Part shown: one piece after another, positions 27,524-36,412 of the stretch
Position numbering within the stretch: position 1 is the stretch's first letter
How the letters are laid out: the number at the start of each line of letters is the position of its first letter
NCBI GenBank assembly: GCA_016934955.1
Contig: JAFGRY010000042.1
Location: 1 to 64,000, forward strand
Length of the DNA stretch: 64,000 nt
From: a bacterium
GTDB taxonomy: Bacteria; Zhuqueibacterota; QNDG01; JAGLOF01
Reading direction: 5' to 3'
Notes under the pieces: model-generated
The model's input: only the letters and a program-made list of their open reading frames with translations
Told to the model about the DNA's origin: nothing
The model's database searches: none
Program-made: the position numbers and the translations under genes

Positions 27524-29716
27524 CTAAAAACTCCCATACAACCCGAGAGTATACGTGCGCATGGGCATAAGGTTGCTCTCCATGGGAGCGTAATTGTACT
27601 GCAGCAGATTGCGGATACCCGCCTGCAGACGGTACCGCGACAGCTGCAGCGAGACATCCAGATCGAGGAAATGCATGGGCACGCGTTCGTTGATGGGGTA
27701 GACTTTGACCTCGGCGATCCTGGATGCGTAGCGGTACCGTACCTGGCCGGTAAGGGGACCGCTTTTTATGAACCCGCCGGCGGTTCCCAGAACATTCGGC
27801 CGGTAGGGCAGCGGTTCACCGGTCTCCATGTTCTCATGGCCCATAGCCGTGAGACTCAGCTGGCAGCCGCTGCTGCAGGAGTGTCCCAGAAGACGCAGGC
27901 TCCCGCCCACATTCAGGGCGGCCTCGAATCCGTACACTCTCGCGTCAGGGACGTTCCGGAACTGGATGAACCCGCGGATGAGGTTCATGTGCGCTTCGAT
28001 GAGATCGTCATAGCGGGTGTAGAATCCCGAGATGTCAACACTGCAGTCGGCGGAGAAGAGGTGTCGGATCCCCACATCATAGGCACGGGAGCGCTCTGCG
28101 CGCAGGTCTTCGTTTTTTCGGATCGAGAAATTCATTATCGACAGTTCCAGAAACCGTTCCACCATGGTGGCGGCGCGAAAACCGCTTCCGGCCGATGCCC
28201 TGAGATAGGTCCCGGGCAACGGCTGCCAGTTGAGGCCGATGCGGGGGCTGAAGAGATCCTCGCCCGGCTTTTCTCTCAACTGATAGCGATCATACCGGAA
28301 GCCTGCGGTCAGCCGCAGCGCGGGTGTGACGGTCCACTCGTCCTGCAGATAGGGCCCCAGGGAATATCCGGAATGAGCGCCGAAATAACGGGTGCTGGCA
28401 GCGTCCTGCTGAAATTGAACACCGCCGGTAATCCGGTGCCCGGGACCCGGGATCCAGTGGGCCTGGAGTTCCGCCCCCTGTCCCAGGGCGGGGTTGAAAT
28501 CGGAAGGGGTGCCGAATTCGCTGCCCATGAGGGTTCGCACCAGCGAGGCCCGCACGTTAAGGGCACAGGCCGCGGAAACGGGAATATCGACTTTAGTGTA
28601 GAGGTTGAGCTGATTGGTGACCGCGTAGCTGTTTCTGCCGGCTTCATCGACTTCATACGGATCGTTCTGACTCTTCCACTGCACGAAATATCCCTGATCG
28701 TTCCGGTTGAATGAACCGTATCCTGTCCAGGTGATTCCCCCGGGAAAGAGATAGCTGAACCTGGCGGTGAAGGCCGACTTTTCAGCCCTGCCGAGCTCGT
28801 GGTATCCGGTCGTATAGAGGTATCCGGCTGACACCCGCATGCTGAACCGGCCGAACCGTTTCGCATAGCTGATATCGGGACGCACATAAAAAAGGCGGGA
28901 CGCATCGGTCCATTCCCACTCCCGGTACCAGGGTCTGTCGTATTTTCCGCTGTTCAGGGACAGACCGAGGCGGGCGGACGACTCAGGTGTCTTGGTGATC
29001 ACATTCACCACGCCGCCGAGGGCGCTGGCGCCCCAGAGCGTGGATCCGGCGCCCTTGAGCACTTCTATTCTTTTTACATCGAGCACCGGGATCATATCCC
29101 AGTTGAAGCCGCCGGTATCTGCGGCGTACACGGGTACGCCGTCCAGCAGGAGCAGCACCTTGTTTCCCGCCCCGAAGGTGTAGCCAGTGGATCCGCGAAT
29201 ATTCAGCTGATCGCCGACGAAATGGACGCCCGCGAGCTGCTCCAGGGACTGGACGAGGGTCATGGCATTCTGTCGTTCGATATCCCGGGCCGTGACCAGG
29301 GAAATGGATACGGGTGAACGGTTGAGTGTCTGTTCCGTCTTGCCGCCGATCACCACCACGGGATCGAGTTCGACCACGGTTTCCCTGAGGGAAAAATTCA
29401 CTGTTGTCACCGCATCGTCCCGTATCACCACCCCCTCAACTGTTTCCGTGGCATACCCGATGCGGGAGGCGATAACCGTGTAGGTCCCGGCCGGCAGCCG
29501 GCCCGTGCGATAGCCGCCGTCCTCCCTGCTGGCCGTTCCGAACAGGGTTCCGCTGACGATAATGTTTACGGAGGAAACGGCCCGTCCGGTAGCCGCATCG
29601 ATAACCCGGCCGCCGAGCACCCCCTGGGAGGCCAGGGGACGGGGTGCGGTCAGAAAAAAGACAACACCGAGCAGGATTCCGGGCGAAAGGCCCCGGTACC
29701 GTCCGAAAGAAGTCAT
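27524..29716 (-). CDS. TonB-dependent outer-membrane receptor
   Basis: A 730-residue receptor. Residues about 1-30 form the signal peptide. A carboxypeptidase-regulatory-like domain follows (GRVIDAATGRAVSSVNIIVSG to about 115), then the plug (NIRGSTGYTFGAGNKVLLLLDG, quoted in part; RIEVLKGAGSTLWGASALGGVVNVIT) and a 22-strand-type barrel ending in GLYGSF with the C-terminal Phe. The layout resembles BtuB/CirA-like receptors. Substrate is not visible from sequence. Its ATG overlaps the stop of the upstream lipoprotein gene by 4 bp, so they are coupled. Confidence 0.92.
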   Translation of the reverse strand: MTSFGRYRGLSPGILLGVVFFLTAPRPLASQGVLGGRVIDAATGRAVSSVNIIVSGTLFGTASREDGGYRTGRLPAGTYTVIASRIGYATETVEGVVIRDDAVTTVNFSLRETVVELDPVVVIGGKTEQTLNRSPVSISLVTARDIERQNAMTLVQSLEQLAGVHFVGDQLNIRGSTGYTFGAGNKVLLLLDGVPVYAADTGGFNWDMIPVLDVKRIEVLKGAGSTLWGASALGGVVNVITKTPESSARLGLSLNSGKYDRPWYREWEWTDASRLFYVRPDISYAKRFGRFSMRVSAGYLYTTGYHELGRAEKSAFTARFSYLFPGGITWTGYGSFNRNDQGYFVQWKSQNDPYEVDEAGRNSYAVTNQLNLYTKVDIPVSAACALNVRASLVRTLMGSEFGTPSDFNPALGQGAELQAHWIPGPGHRITGGVQFQQDAASTRYFGAHSGYSLGPYLQDEWTVTPALRLTAGFRYDRYQLREKPGEDLFSPRIGLNWQPLPGTYLRASAGSGFRAATMVERFLELSIMNFSIRKNEDLRAERSRAYDVGIRHLFSADCSVDISGFYTRYDDLIEAHMNLIRGFIQFRNVPDARVYGFEAALNVGGSLRLLGHSCSSGCQLSLTAMGHENMETGEPLPYRPNVLGTAGGFIKSGPLTGQVRYRYASRIAEVKVYPINERVPMHFLDLDVSLQLSRYRLQAGIRNLLQYNYAPMESNLMPMRTYTLGLYGSF

Positions 29717-30549
29717 TGGCCCGATCCCGCAGGAATGATGTTCCAGTCGGCCGTGATATCGATGCCGCCGAGATGCTCGCCGGCCTCGAGGCTCAGCTGC
29801 CCGTCATAGACTCCCAGAACCGTGAATTCGGTCATGGCATCTTCCTCGGCCAGCCAGAACACGGCGAGATAGTCGATGCCGCCATGCCGCACAGGGAGCG
29901 TGTAATCATAGGTATTGGCGGCGCTGTTATAGTGCGGGGATTCGGGGCCGATACTGAAGTCGATGGACTTGAGCCAGACAAGATAGTGGATGTCATCCTT
30001 CGGCTCGAACCGGTAGGCGGCAACCGCCGTGGCCTGGGTGTTTTTCGGAAAGGGACCGCCGAACCGGATGGTGCCGCTGATGGAGGCGTCCCGCTTCACC
30101 GTGTCCCAGTTGGCATAGAGGTCGATGCTGAATTCCGGCTCAGATTCAGAGAGGGTGAAGTCAAGGGGCGCGAGATTGTTTTCAGGATTGAGGGGCAGCC
30201 CGAGTATATCGGCGAAGTTGGACTCCGTATCCCGGTTATACCACCAGAGGCAGATGGCATCGTAATGACCGTAAGGCAGGACAATTTCAGCGTGTACGGT
30301 ATCCAGGCCGATGGGAAGGCTGTTGGGACTGTGATACATCTGGTTGATTGCCTGGGGAGGGAACTCCGGGGCGACACTGAGGTAGATACCCTGGGTGTTA
30401 TCAGGCGGATCATTACGGAAAATCACCCGGGCCTTCACCGTTCCCGGCAATGGCGCCAGTCCGTGGCTGATACGGCAGCCGCTCCAGACGATGACGGCGG
30501 CTGCCATGAGGCCGGCTGCGACGCGAAACAGTTTCACCGGTCCGGTCAT
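29713..30549 (-). CDS. Predicted lipoprotein, partner of TonB receptor
   Basis: A 278-residue protein with a hydrophobic N-terminus ending in SGC (C25), a lipobox-like site. The rest is beta-rich with several domain-like repeats (VKARVIFRNDPP, ASISGTIRFGGPFP, GIDITADW). I do not recognise the family. Its stop overlaps the start of the TonB receptor gene by 4 bp and its start is 7 bp after the preceding secreted protein, so the three appear to form one surface system. Confidence 0.7.
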   Translation of the reverse strand: MTGPVKLFRVAAGLMAAAVIVWSGCRISHGLAPLPGTVKARVIFRNDPPDNTQGIYLSVAPEFPPQAINQMYHSPNSLPIGLDTVHAEIVLPYGHYDAICLWWYNRDTESNFADILGLPLNPENNLAPLDFTLSESEPEFSIDLYANWDTVKRDASISGTIRFGGPFPKNTQATAVAAYRFEPKDDIHYLVWLKSIDFSIGPESPHYNSAANTYDYTLPVRHGGIDYLAVFWLAEEDAMTEFTVLGVYDGQLSLEAGEHLGGIDITADWNIIPAGSGQ

Positions 30550-30555
30550 GCTGCC

Positions 30556-32304
30556 TCACCTCACCAGCGAGCACGTTTGCGTGAGAATGGTGTCGCCGTG
30601 GCGAAGCCTGCAGATATATATACCGCTTCCGAGAGGGCGGTGCTGTTCATCCCGCCCGTCCCAGTTGAGCGAGAGGGTACCGGGCGTGGCGTCTCCCGAA
30701 TAGAGCTGTCTCACCGCTTCGCCCCGCAGGTTGTACATGGTTACGGAGAGGAATCCGCGGCGGGGAATACTGCATCGGAAGACCGTTTCGCTGTTGAAAG
30801 GATTGGGATAATTCCGCGAGAGGAGATATCGTGCCGGCAGCGCGGCCCCCTCCTCTGCTGCCTGCATGCTTCGGGACTGGAGGGTGAACCGGCGAACGGC
30901 CGGGTGCGCCACCAGGGCGCCCATGATTGCGCCGTCGGCGCCATCCAGACCCGATTCGAGGAAATAGGCGGTAAATCCAAGCTCAAGATTGGCGCTGTTC
31001 TGGGCGAGCTGACGCAGCAGCACACCCTGGTCGCCGTAGGAAAGGGTGTCGCCGGTATCACCGCCGCGCACCCTCGTGCCATCGGCCTGATCACCGCTTT
31101 CGCTGTCATGATAGTAAAGCTGCACATCCTGCCAGGAGGTGTCGGTAAACGATACCCAGGTGAATACGGATCCCTGGACGCCGCTGGTCAGGGACCACTC
31201 GGCCACGGGCATATCCATATAGGTGTCCACCGGATCGGGCCCGCCGTCAATGAGGGTTCCCTGATTGCGGGGATTATAGAAACGCATGCCGGAGGCCGCT
31301 GCATTGAAATCCCAGGACTGGCGCAGCAGGTCGAGCTCTATGTATATGTCGTCATCTGTCTGATACATCGCCTTGAGCTCGTCGGGATCGAGACTGGCGC
31401 CGCCGCTGACCGTGCTTGACCAGGGATAGAAGACCGACTGGACGTAAAATGCGAGGTCGTCCAGCCTGGTGGTTCCGAACCGTATTGTCTGGCGGACTTC
31501 CCTGATCATCCGGACCACCGGGTCGTCGCTTGTCCTGTGATAAAAGCGGTCACCATCCGCGGCTGTATACAGATAGAGGTTGTCGCGCTCATTGGCGGAA
31601 GGGATGAAACTCCTGCCCATGATGATGGGGAATCCGGCCCCGAGATCGATAAGGCCGCTGAAACGCAATTTCTGGGTATCGAAGATGTCGACGCCGGTAC
31701 CCCAGGGCGGGTTGACGGCGATATCCCGCAGCACGCCGCTCACCGGATCGAAAGCGAGGACATACCGGTCGGTAGCGATACGCTGCTGCTGCATATCGTA
31801 GCTGAACACATAGGGACGGGGAACCTCGCAGGATCCGGCGGGGCAGCGGTAAAGGTAGGCATAGCGTCTGTCGGTATCGTCGTCAGGGCTGACAAGGGCG
31901 ATCTCGATCCTGGGGTGGCGGCTGCAGAGGGAATCGGCGGGCCAGTGGTTTCCGGCCTCATCACCGCAGTCGCCGATCATGAACGCCAGTTCATCATTGG
32001 AATCGAGCAGCCCGTCATCAGGAGCGAAATAGGTATAGCGAAGCACCGTATCGGGCAGACGGAACGGATCGGGGACGCGGGCCACCTCATCGATCTGAAA
32101 CGGCATTACCCGCCACGCATCAGGGCCGGCGTCATAGGCAAAAAGAAACAGTTCCTCCAGGGGCGCCCCGTTCAGGGCGGGGATCTCGATTCCCCGGATC
32201 ACGACGGGCTCGCAGATCCTCTCTTCCATCGTCGCCTGGGCCCGGCTGCTCACGGGCAGCAGCAGTGACAGGACGATGAGAACACGTGATGGCAGGTTCT
32301 TCAT
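30556..32304 (-). CDS. Secreted protein with C-terminal sorting-type (FlgD-like) domain
   Basis: A 582-residue exported protein with a signal peptide (1-22, LLLPVSSRA). The N-terminal two-thirds is a beta-rich domain of unknown family (YAYLYRCPAG, VSGGASLDPDELKAMYQ). The C-terminal 85 residues match the FlgD-Ig/type IX sorting tail: NYPNPFNSETVFRCSIP, MYNLRGEAVR, WDGRDEQHRPLGSGIYICRL, ending in CSLVR. It is a plausible cargo of the PorU-like sortase at 13000-17664. Two later in-frame starts are possible; the one at 32304 gives the best signal peptide. Confidence 0.75.
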   Translation of the reverse strand: MKNLPSRVLIVLSLLLPVSSRAQATMEERICEPVVIRGIEIPALNGAPLEELFLFAYDAGPDAWRVMPFQIDEVARVPDPFRLPDTVLRYTYFAPDDGLLDSNDELAFMIGDCGDEAGNHWPADSLCSRHPRIEIALVSPDDDTDRRYAYLYRCPAGSCEVPRPYVFSYDMQQQRIATDRYVLAFDPVSGVLRDIAVNPPWGTGVDIFDTQKLRFSGLIDLGAGFPIIMGRSFIPSANERDNLYLYTAADGDRFYHRTSDDPVVRMIREVRQTIRFGTTRLDDLAFYVQSVFYPWSSTVSGGASLDPDELKAMYQTDDDIYIELDLLRQSWDFNAAASGMRFYNPRNQGTLIDGGPDPVDTYMDMPVAEWSLTSGVQGSVFTWVSFTDTSWQDVQLYYHDSESGDQADGTRVRGGDTGDTLSYGDQGVLLRQLAQNSANLELGFTAYFLESGLDGADGAIMGALVAHPAVRRFTLQSRSMQAAEEGAALPARYLLSRNYPNPFNSETVFRCSIPRRGFLSVTMYNLRGEAVRQLYSGDATPGTLSLNWDGRDEQHRPLGSGIYICRLRHGDTILTQTCSLVR

Positions 32305-32386
32305 ATGTATGTCCACACTTTTGACACCGCGTAACCCGCGCTGCTGCGCCGGATCGCGAAGCACCGGCCGCAGGGCGCAGGGAGGT

Positions 32387-32429
32387 AAATGAAACCGGCC
32401 GGCACTGCAGCAGCTGCGGCGCCGGCCGG
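32387..32429 (-). terminator. Terminator-like hairpin after ornithine carbamoyltransferase gene
   Basis: On the minus strand CCGGCCGGC and GCCGGCCGG form a perfect 9-bp stem around a 17-base loop, followed by TTTCATTT. It lies 20 bp downstream of the stop codon. Confidence 0.6.
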
Positions 32430-32448
32430 GTAAGATGGTACCGAATTA

Positions 32449-33447
32449 TCAGGCCAGCGTCGCAACCATAACCGCTTTGATGGTGTGCATCCTGTTCTCC
32501 GCTTCATCGAAAACAACGGACCGTTCGCTCTCGAACACCTCCTCGGTCACTTCCATCTCGGGAAGCCCGAATTTTTCCTGGATCTGCTTTCCCACGGTGG
32601 TGTCGGTGTTGTGAAAGGAGGGCAGGCAGTGCATGAAGACCGTGTCGGGCTTGCCGGTCCTGTCCATCATCGCCCGGTTCACCTGATAGGGCTTCAGCAG
32701 CTCGATCCGCTTTTCCCAGACATCGTCGGGTTCGCCCATGGATACCCAGACATCGGTGTAGATCACATCGGCGCCTTTCACTCCCCTGTCCACATCGTCG
32801 GTGATAGTGATTGTTGCGCCGGTCTCTTTGGCGATCTCTTTGCACTGTTTCACCAGAGCATCTGCAGGCTGAACGCTTTTCGGGGCCACGATGCGGAAAT
32901 CCATCCCCATCTTGGCGCCGCCGATCATAAGCGAGTTGGCCATATTGTTCCGGCCGTCGCCAGTGTAGACAAACGTGATTTCGTTGAGGGGACGTTTGAA
33001 TACCTCCATCACGGTCATGAAATCGGCCAGGATCTGGGTCGGGTGGTATTCATTCGTAAGCCCGTTCCAGACCGGCACGCCGGCATAGGCCGCCAGCTCT
33101 TCCACCACACTCTGCCCGAAACCGCGATACTCGATGCCGTCATACATGCGGCCCAGCACCCGGGCCGTGTCTTTCATCGTCTCTTTATATCCGATCTGAC
33201 TGCCGCTGGGACCGAGATAGGTCACATGAGCGCCCTGGTCCAGGGCCGCAACCTCAAAGGCGCAGCGGGTGCGGGTGGATGCTTTTTCAAAAATGAGGGC
33301 GATGTTCTTCCCTGTGAGCAGCTGCCGCTCGGTGCCGCTGTATTTGGCCTTTTTCAGGTCGATGGACAGGTCGAGCAGAAACTGAATTTCTTTGGGGGTG
33401 AAATCCAGAAGCGTAAGAAAGTGCCGGTTTTGAAGATTGAATGCCAT
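32449..33447 (-). CDS. argF: Ornithine carbamoyltransferase
   Basis: A 332-residue enzyme that makes citrulline from ornithine and carbamoyl phosphate (or the reverse in the arginine deiminase route). The carbamoyl-phosphate motif STRTR is at 57-61 in [12 protein letters not shown]. The catalytic HCLPSFHN lies near 271-278. Length is normal for the family. A GGAG site precedes the ATG by 7 bases. No other arginine gene is adjacent, so anabolic (argF) versus catabolic (arcB) use cannot be decided. A -10-like TATATT lies about 50 bp upstream. Confidence 0.95.
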   Translation of the reverse strand: MAFNLQNRHFLTLLDFTPKEIQFLLDLSIDLKKAKYSGTERQLLTGKNIALIFEKASTRTRCAFEVAALDQGAHVTYLGPSGSQIGYKETMKDTARVLGRMYDGIEYRGFGQSVVEELAAYAGVPVWNGLTNEYHPTQILADFMTVMEVFKRPLNEITFVYTGDGRNNMANSLMIGGAKMGMDFRIVAPKSVQPADALVKQCKEIAKETGATITITDDVDRGVKGADVIYTDVWVSMGEPDDVWEKRIELLKPYQVNRAMMDRTGKPDTVFMHCLPSFHNTDTTVGKQIQEKFGLPEMEVTEEVFESERSVVFDEAENRMHTIKAVMVATLA

Positions 33448-33676
33448 CTGTGTCTCCGTAGGTTTTGTTCACGATTCTCACTGCAATATAGGGAAAATTT
33501 CAGGAAAACAAAATGGATTATTGGAGTTCATTCAGGAAAATCACAAAATCGACGAGGCGGCGCCGTTTCAGACAAACAGGTGCAGGCACCAACAGCCCGG
33601 GACTGTCTGCGGCACCGGCATCGGCACCGGACCGGATGTCACGCAGCATGCAAAACGGTCATTCCCTGTGTGCCGA

Positions 33677-33940
33677 TCACCAGTAGTGATACACAAGTTC
33701 ACGGCTAGTGCTTCGGTACACGCTGGCGACCTGATCCATCACTTCCTTTGACAACGGCGGCAGATCGGCAGCCTGCTCGAAAAACAGTTCCGAGGGGCGG
33801 TGACGGAACGTGTTGAAAATGATCTGGATGGATTGGACACGTGGATCCTCTGTGGCTTTGAGCGCTTTCTCTACCCGTTCCACACTGACGCCGTATTAGC
33901 GGACTGTTTTGCTGCCGACGAGGTGATCAAGCGACCTTTT
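33677..33940 (-). pseudogene. Aldo/keto reductase remnant (internal deletion, in-frame stop)
   Basis: The minus-strand frame reads SLDHLVGSKTVR-stop-YGVSVERVEKALKA, then VQSIQIIFNTFRHRPSELFFEQA, and then jumps directly to ADLPPLSKEVMDQV and the family C-terminus. In intact aldo/keto reductases about 120 residues lie between these two blocks, so the gene has lost both its N-terminus and a central piece. The stop TAA is at 33896-33898. The deletion junction (EQA/ADL) lies where both flanks carry an Ala-rich stretch. It is non-functional. Confidence 0.75.
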
Positions 33941-33982
33941 TCAATAAAACAATAGCAGCCTGTATATTCGGCAATTCACGAT

Positions 33983-34495
33983 TTATATATATGTCCTCTC
34001 AAGTCTTGCATATTCTTTGGGTGTCCAGGTAGTGTCGTGTCCTGTCACACGGGCTTTTTGGCTTGCCAGCTGTTTTGTCAGCTCCCGATCATGGGATCTG
34101 AAGATCTCAATAGGTGTGTATACCAGGAGGACACCGGCACCGCAAAGAGCAACAGCGCTGATCATTCTCACAAACCCCATGAATTCCGCATCTTGCGGTA
34201 AAGAAAATCCGACTATACCAATTACCGCTGAAATTGGAAAAAACTTGAGAAAGGTGATGCATGCTTCCTTCCGGCATTCTTTCCTGAATGTACGGGTGCA
34301 CTTCTCACATATGTGAATATCGAAGGAGATGAGATCCCTGTAGCGGGATACAGTGGTTTCATTATGTAAAAGGGTAGTATGTTTGGATGTAGAGATGTGC
34401 TTTCCTGCGTACCATGTAAGGGTTTTCACACCCTTCACTTCTGCAGCGCATTTGTCACAAGTCATCATACTTTTATAAATCTTAGTATCCCCCAT
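33983..34495 (-). CDS. Small zinc-ribbon membrane protein
   Basis: A 170-residue protein. The start at 34495 has a strong GGGAGGAG site. The N-terminal half contains two CxxC pairs (TCDKC about 14-18, CEKC about 68-71), consistent with a zinc ribbon. Two hydrophobic helices follow (about 88-105, 112-135: VIGIVGFSLP; MISAVALCGAGVLLVY). A short charged tail completes it. I do not recognise the family. Codon and base use are more AT-rich than the surroundings, and a pseudogene lies next to it, which suggests acquired or decaying DNA. Confidence 0.7.
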   Translation of the reverse strand: MGDTKIYKSMMTCDKCAAEVKGVKTLTWYAGKHISTSKHTTLLHNETTVSRYRDLISFDIHICEKCTRTFRKECRKEACITFLKFFPISAVIGIVGFSLPQDAEFMGFVRMISAVALCGAGVLLVYTPIEIFRSHDRELTKQLASQKARVTGHDTTWTPKEYARLERTYI

Positions 34496-34539
34496 AATAG
34501 GCTCCTCCCTGCGGGAAAGACAGAAACGGGATCTTATAT

Positions 34540-34800
34540 TTAAACGGAGATCAGTTTTCGCCAGACAGCCACCCATTTTTGATTTTCAAATGTTAAAACA
34601 AACAGATCTTTTCCCGACTCATTATACGGTTTTCCATTCATCTCCCAGGTCAGAGTATAGGCATATGCGGTCGTCGCCGTACAGGTCGGCCGTGTCGAAA
34701 AAATTGACGATCTGTTCCATGCCTCTTTTTGCGCAGTCAGAGATTCGTTGTTATCTGCGTATACACGAGTGCCGCCGATGACCCAGACGGTGAAACTCAC
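34540..34800 (-). CDS. NTF2/SnoaL-like fragment (possibly truncated)
   Basis: An 86-residue frame beginning at GTG 34800 with a GGAGG site 9 bases upstream. The C-terminal part reads TAYAYTLTWEMNGKPYNESG then LFVLTFENQKWVAVWRKL, the end of a SnoaL/DUF4440-type NTF2 fold. Whole proteins of this type are about 130-150 residues, so roughly the first third to half is absent. It may be a short functional form or a remnant. Its stop lies 42 bp upstream of the zinc-ribbon gene. Confidence 0.4.
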   Translation of the reverse strand: MSFTVWVIGGTRVYADNNESLTAQKEAWNRSSIFSTRPTCTATTAYAYTLTWEMNGKPYNESGKDLFVLTFENQKWVAVWRKLISV

Positions 34801-34961
34801 TCCGGAAATCCTCCAACCTGGACGGCCCAGGCAACGATACTACATTACTCTTCTTATGTGCTGTAAAACAGATACCTATCATACGCACCAATGGCCGCCA
34901 TATGACTGTGCACGCAATGGTGCGGCATCAGGGTGAACAGAATATATGGAGAGTGTTATTT

Positions 34962-35690
34962 TTACCAGATTCCCGGGATAAGACGGTAACGCACCCGTGA
35001 CGCATATTCGCGGTAGCCCGGAAGCTCGTCCTGAAGGGTACGGTCTTCCAGCGCCGTGCGGATACCGTTGAGTATGATTACCACGATGCACGGGATCGCG
35101 ACCCAGCGGGAACTGAAGAAGAACGGCGCAGCCATCCAGGCGGCGATTCCGCCCGCGTATCCCGGATGACGCACGACCCGGTACGGACCGGTGTCGATCA
35201 CGGCGTGGCCGCGATCGGTCTGAATCCGGACATGGGAGGAAAAGAACGGGTTGACCGTCATCGCCCAGGTACCGAGCATGCTGCCCGTAAAAATCAGGCA
35301 AAGCGCAATGATTTGGATGTAGTCGGGAAGATCTGGTGTCCACCCGAAACGCTCATCCAGCCCCGCGACGATCCAGGAAATAAACGGGCCGTAGATCGCT
35401 GTCACCGGCAGGAGCACCCTGTCCCAGGCTTTCACCCCCTCTCTCCGGCCGGCTTCGGCCCGCTCTTTCGCCATGTCGGGATATTTCAGGATGATGAGCG
35501 CCCGGCTGGACACGAGGACGGCCAGGGTCATGCCCGTATAGGCCCAGCCTTCCCACCAGCGAAGACGCCCCGCCGCAATGAAGAGCACCGCCAGCATGAC
35601 AAGTGTCGTTGCCAGAAAGCGGATGACCAGTGACCAGGGAATGAGGCCGGTCCCGTTCTCTTTGTCTTTTTGCTTCGATTGTGCATGCAT
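34962..35690 (-). CDS. Integral-membrane isoprenylcysteine/phospholipid methyltransferase family protein
   Basis: A 242-residue protein with about six hydrophobic helices. The C-terminal signature DTGPYRVVRHPGYAGG (about 168-183) and the downstream E-D-x-x-L pattern (ALEDRTLQDELPGYREY) identify the ICMT/PEMT S-adenosylmethionine-dependent family. Substrate in bacteria is usually unknown. A GAGG site precedes the ATG. It appears to be a single-gene unit. Confidence 0.85.
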   Translation of the reverse strand: MHAQSKQKDKENGTGLIPWSLVIRFLATTLVMLAVLFIAAGRLRWWEGWAYTGMTLAVLVSSRALIILKYPDMAKERAEAGRREGVKAWDRVLLPVTAIYGPFISWIVAGLDERFGWTPDLPDYIQIIALCLIFTGSMLGTWAMTVNPFFSSHVRIQTDRGHAVIDTGPYRVVRHPGYAGGIAAWMAAPFFFSSRWVAIPCIVVIILNGIRTALEDRTLQDELPGYREYASRVRYRLIPGIW

Positions 35691-35802
35691 CGTGTGCCTC
35701 GCAAACAGTCGTTGAGATCTACCTCGATGCTTCCCGGGCTTCCAGAAAAAATCACAGTGATGTCTGCACAGTCCGGTAAAATGACGTCTCCTCTATCACC
35801 TG

Positions 35803-36111
35803 TTACAAAACGACAACTGAATTATCCACACCGTGTGTACCTGAGGGAATATATTTGTCAGCTTCCCAGTCATTTTCCCATTTCTCATGATCAATCAGGT
35901 AGCGGTACTGATACTCTCTCCCGGTTTCCAGTTCCATAACCAGACTGAAAGACCCATCAGCCAGCTTTTTCATAGGATTCTCGTCGGGACGCCAGTCATT
36001 AAACTCTCCCGCTAACTGTACGGATTCAGCATTCCCAACTGCCTTTTTCGACATCCTGAAAGTCACTTTGCAGACCGGTCGATTTTTTAAGTAACGTTTT
36101 GTTAACGCCAT
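35803..36111 (-). CDS. Stand-alone glycogen-binding (CBM48/AMPK-type) protein
   Basis: A 102-residue protein that is a single early-set glycogen-binding domain: VQLAGEFNDWRPDENPMKKL, then FSLVMELETGREYQYRYLID (each quoted as a segment). The tryptophan and aromatic residues that contact glucan in AMPK-beta are present. The ATG at 36111 has an AGGGGGAT site. It has no catalytic domain and may tether glycogen enzymes to the granule. It is downstream of glgA. Confidence 0.85.
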   Translation of the reverse strand: MALTKRYLKNRPVCKVTFRMSKKAVGNAESVQLAGEFNDWRPDENPMKKLADGSFSLVMELETGREYQYRYLIDHEKWENDWEADKYIPSGTHGVDNSVVVL

Positions 36112-36412
36112 GGTATCCCCCTGATAGAATTGCAATTGATGCGGACAGCACTTCAGACCGTAATGAACAACGGTATCACAATCAGCGGAAAACTGCTGGA
36201 AAATCAGCTTTCACCGCTATCATGTCTGTGCCGGTAATATCAGAAAGTTTTATTATAAACTCACGATATGCCGGTTAGAATGTAATGAGATTTTTCAGAA
36301 AAAGCCACACATATCATAATACTTGAATCGAAATCCTGCAATTGATACCTTCCCCTGCGGCCGGATGATTGGATTGTGCACTATGGTCACTCTACCTGAA
36401 CGGGAGAATCCA
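36112..36412. other. Intergenic region before the glycogen-binding protein
   Basis: No gene. A possible weak promoter on the minus strand is TATGAT (36313-36318) with TTGCAG 17 bases upstream (36336-36341). Otherwise I see nothing. Confidence 0.4.

Noticed and set aside
29644-31419. Plus-strand open frame of 591 codons opposite the lipoprotein and sorting-tail gene
   Set aside because: No recognisable domain and fully antisense to genes with signal peptides and family motifs.
33448-33560. TATATT and TTTG motif as promoter of argF
   Set aside because: Plausible position, but only one element is convincing; mentioned in the gene entry and not called separately.
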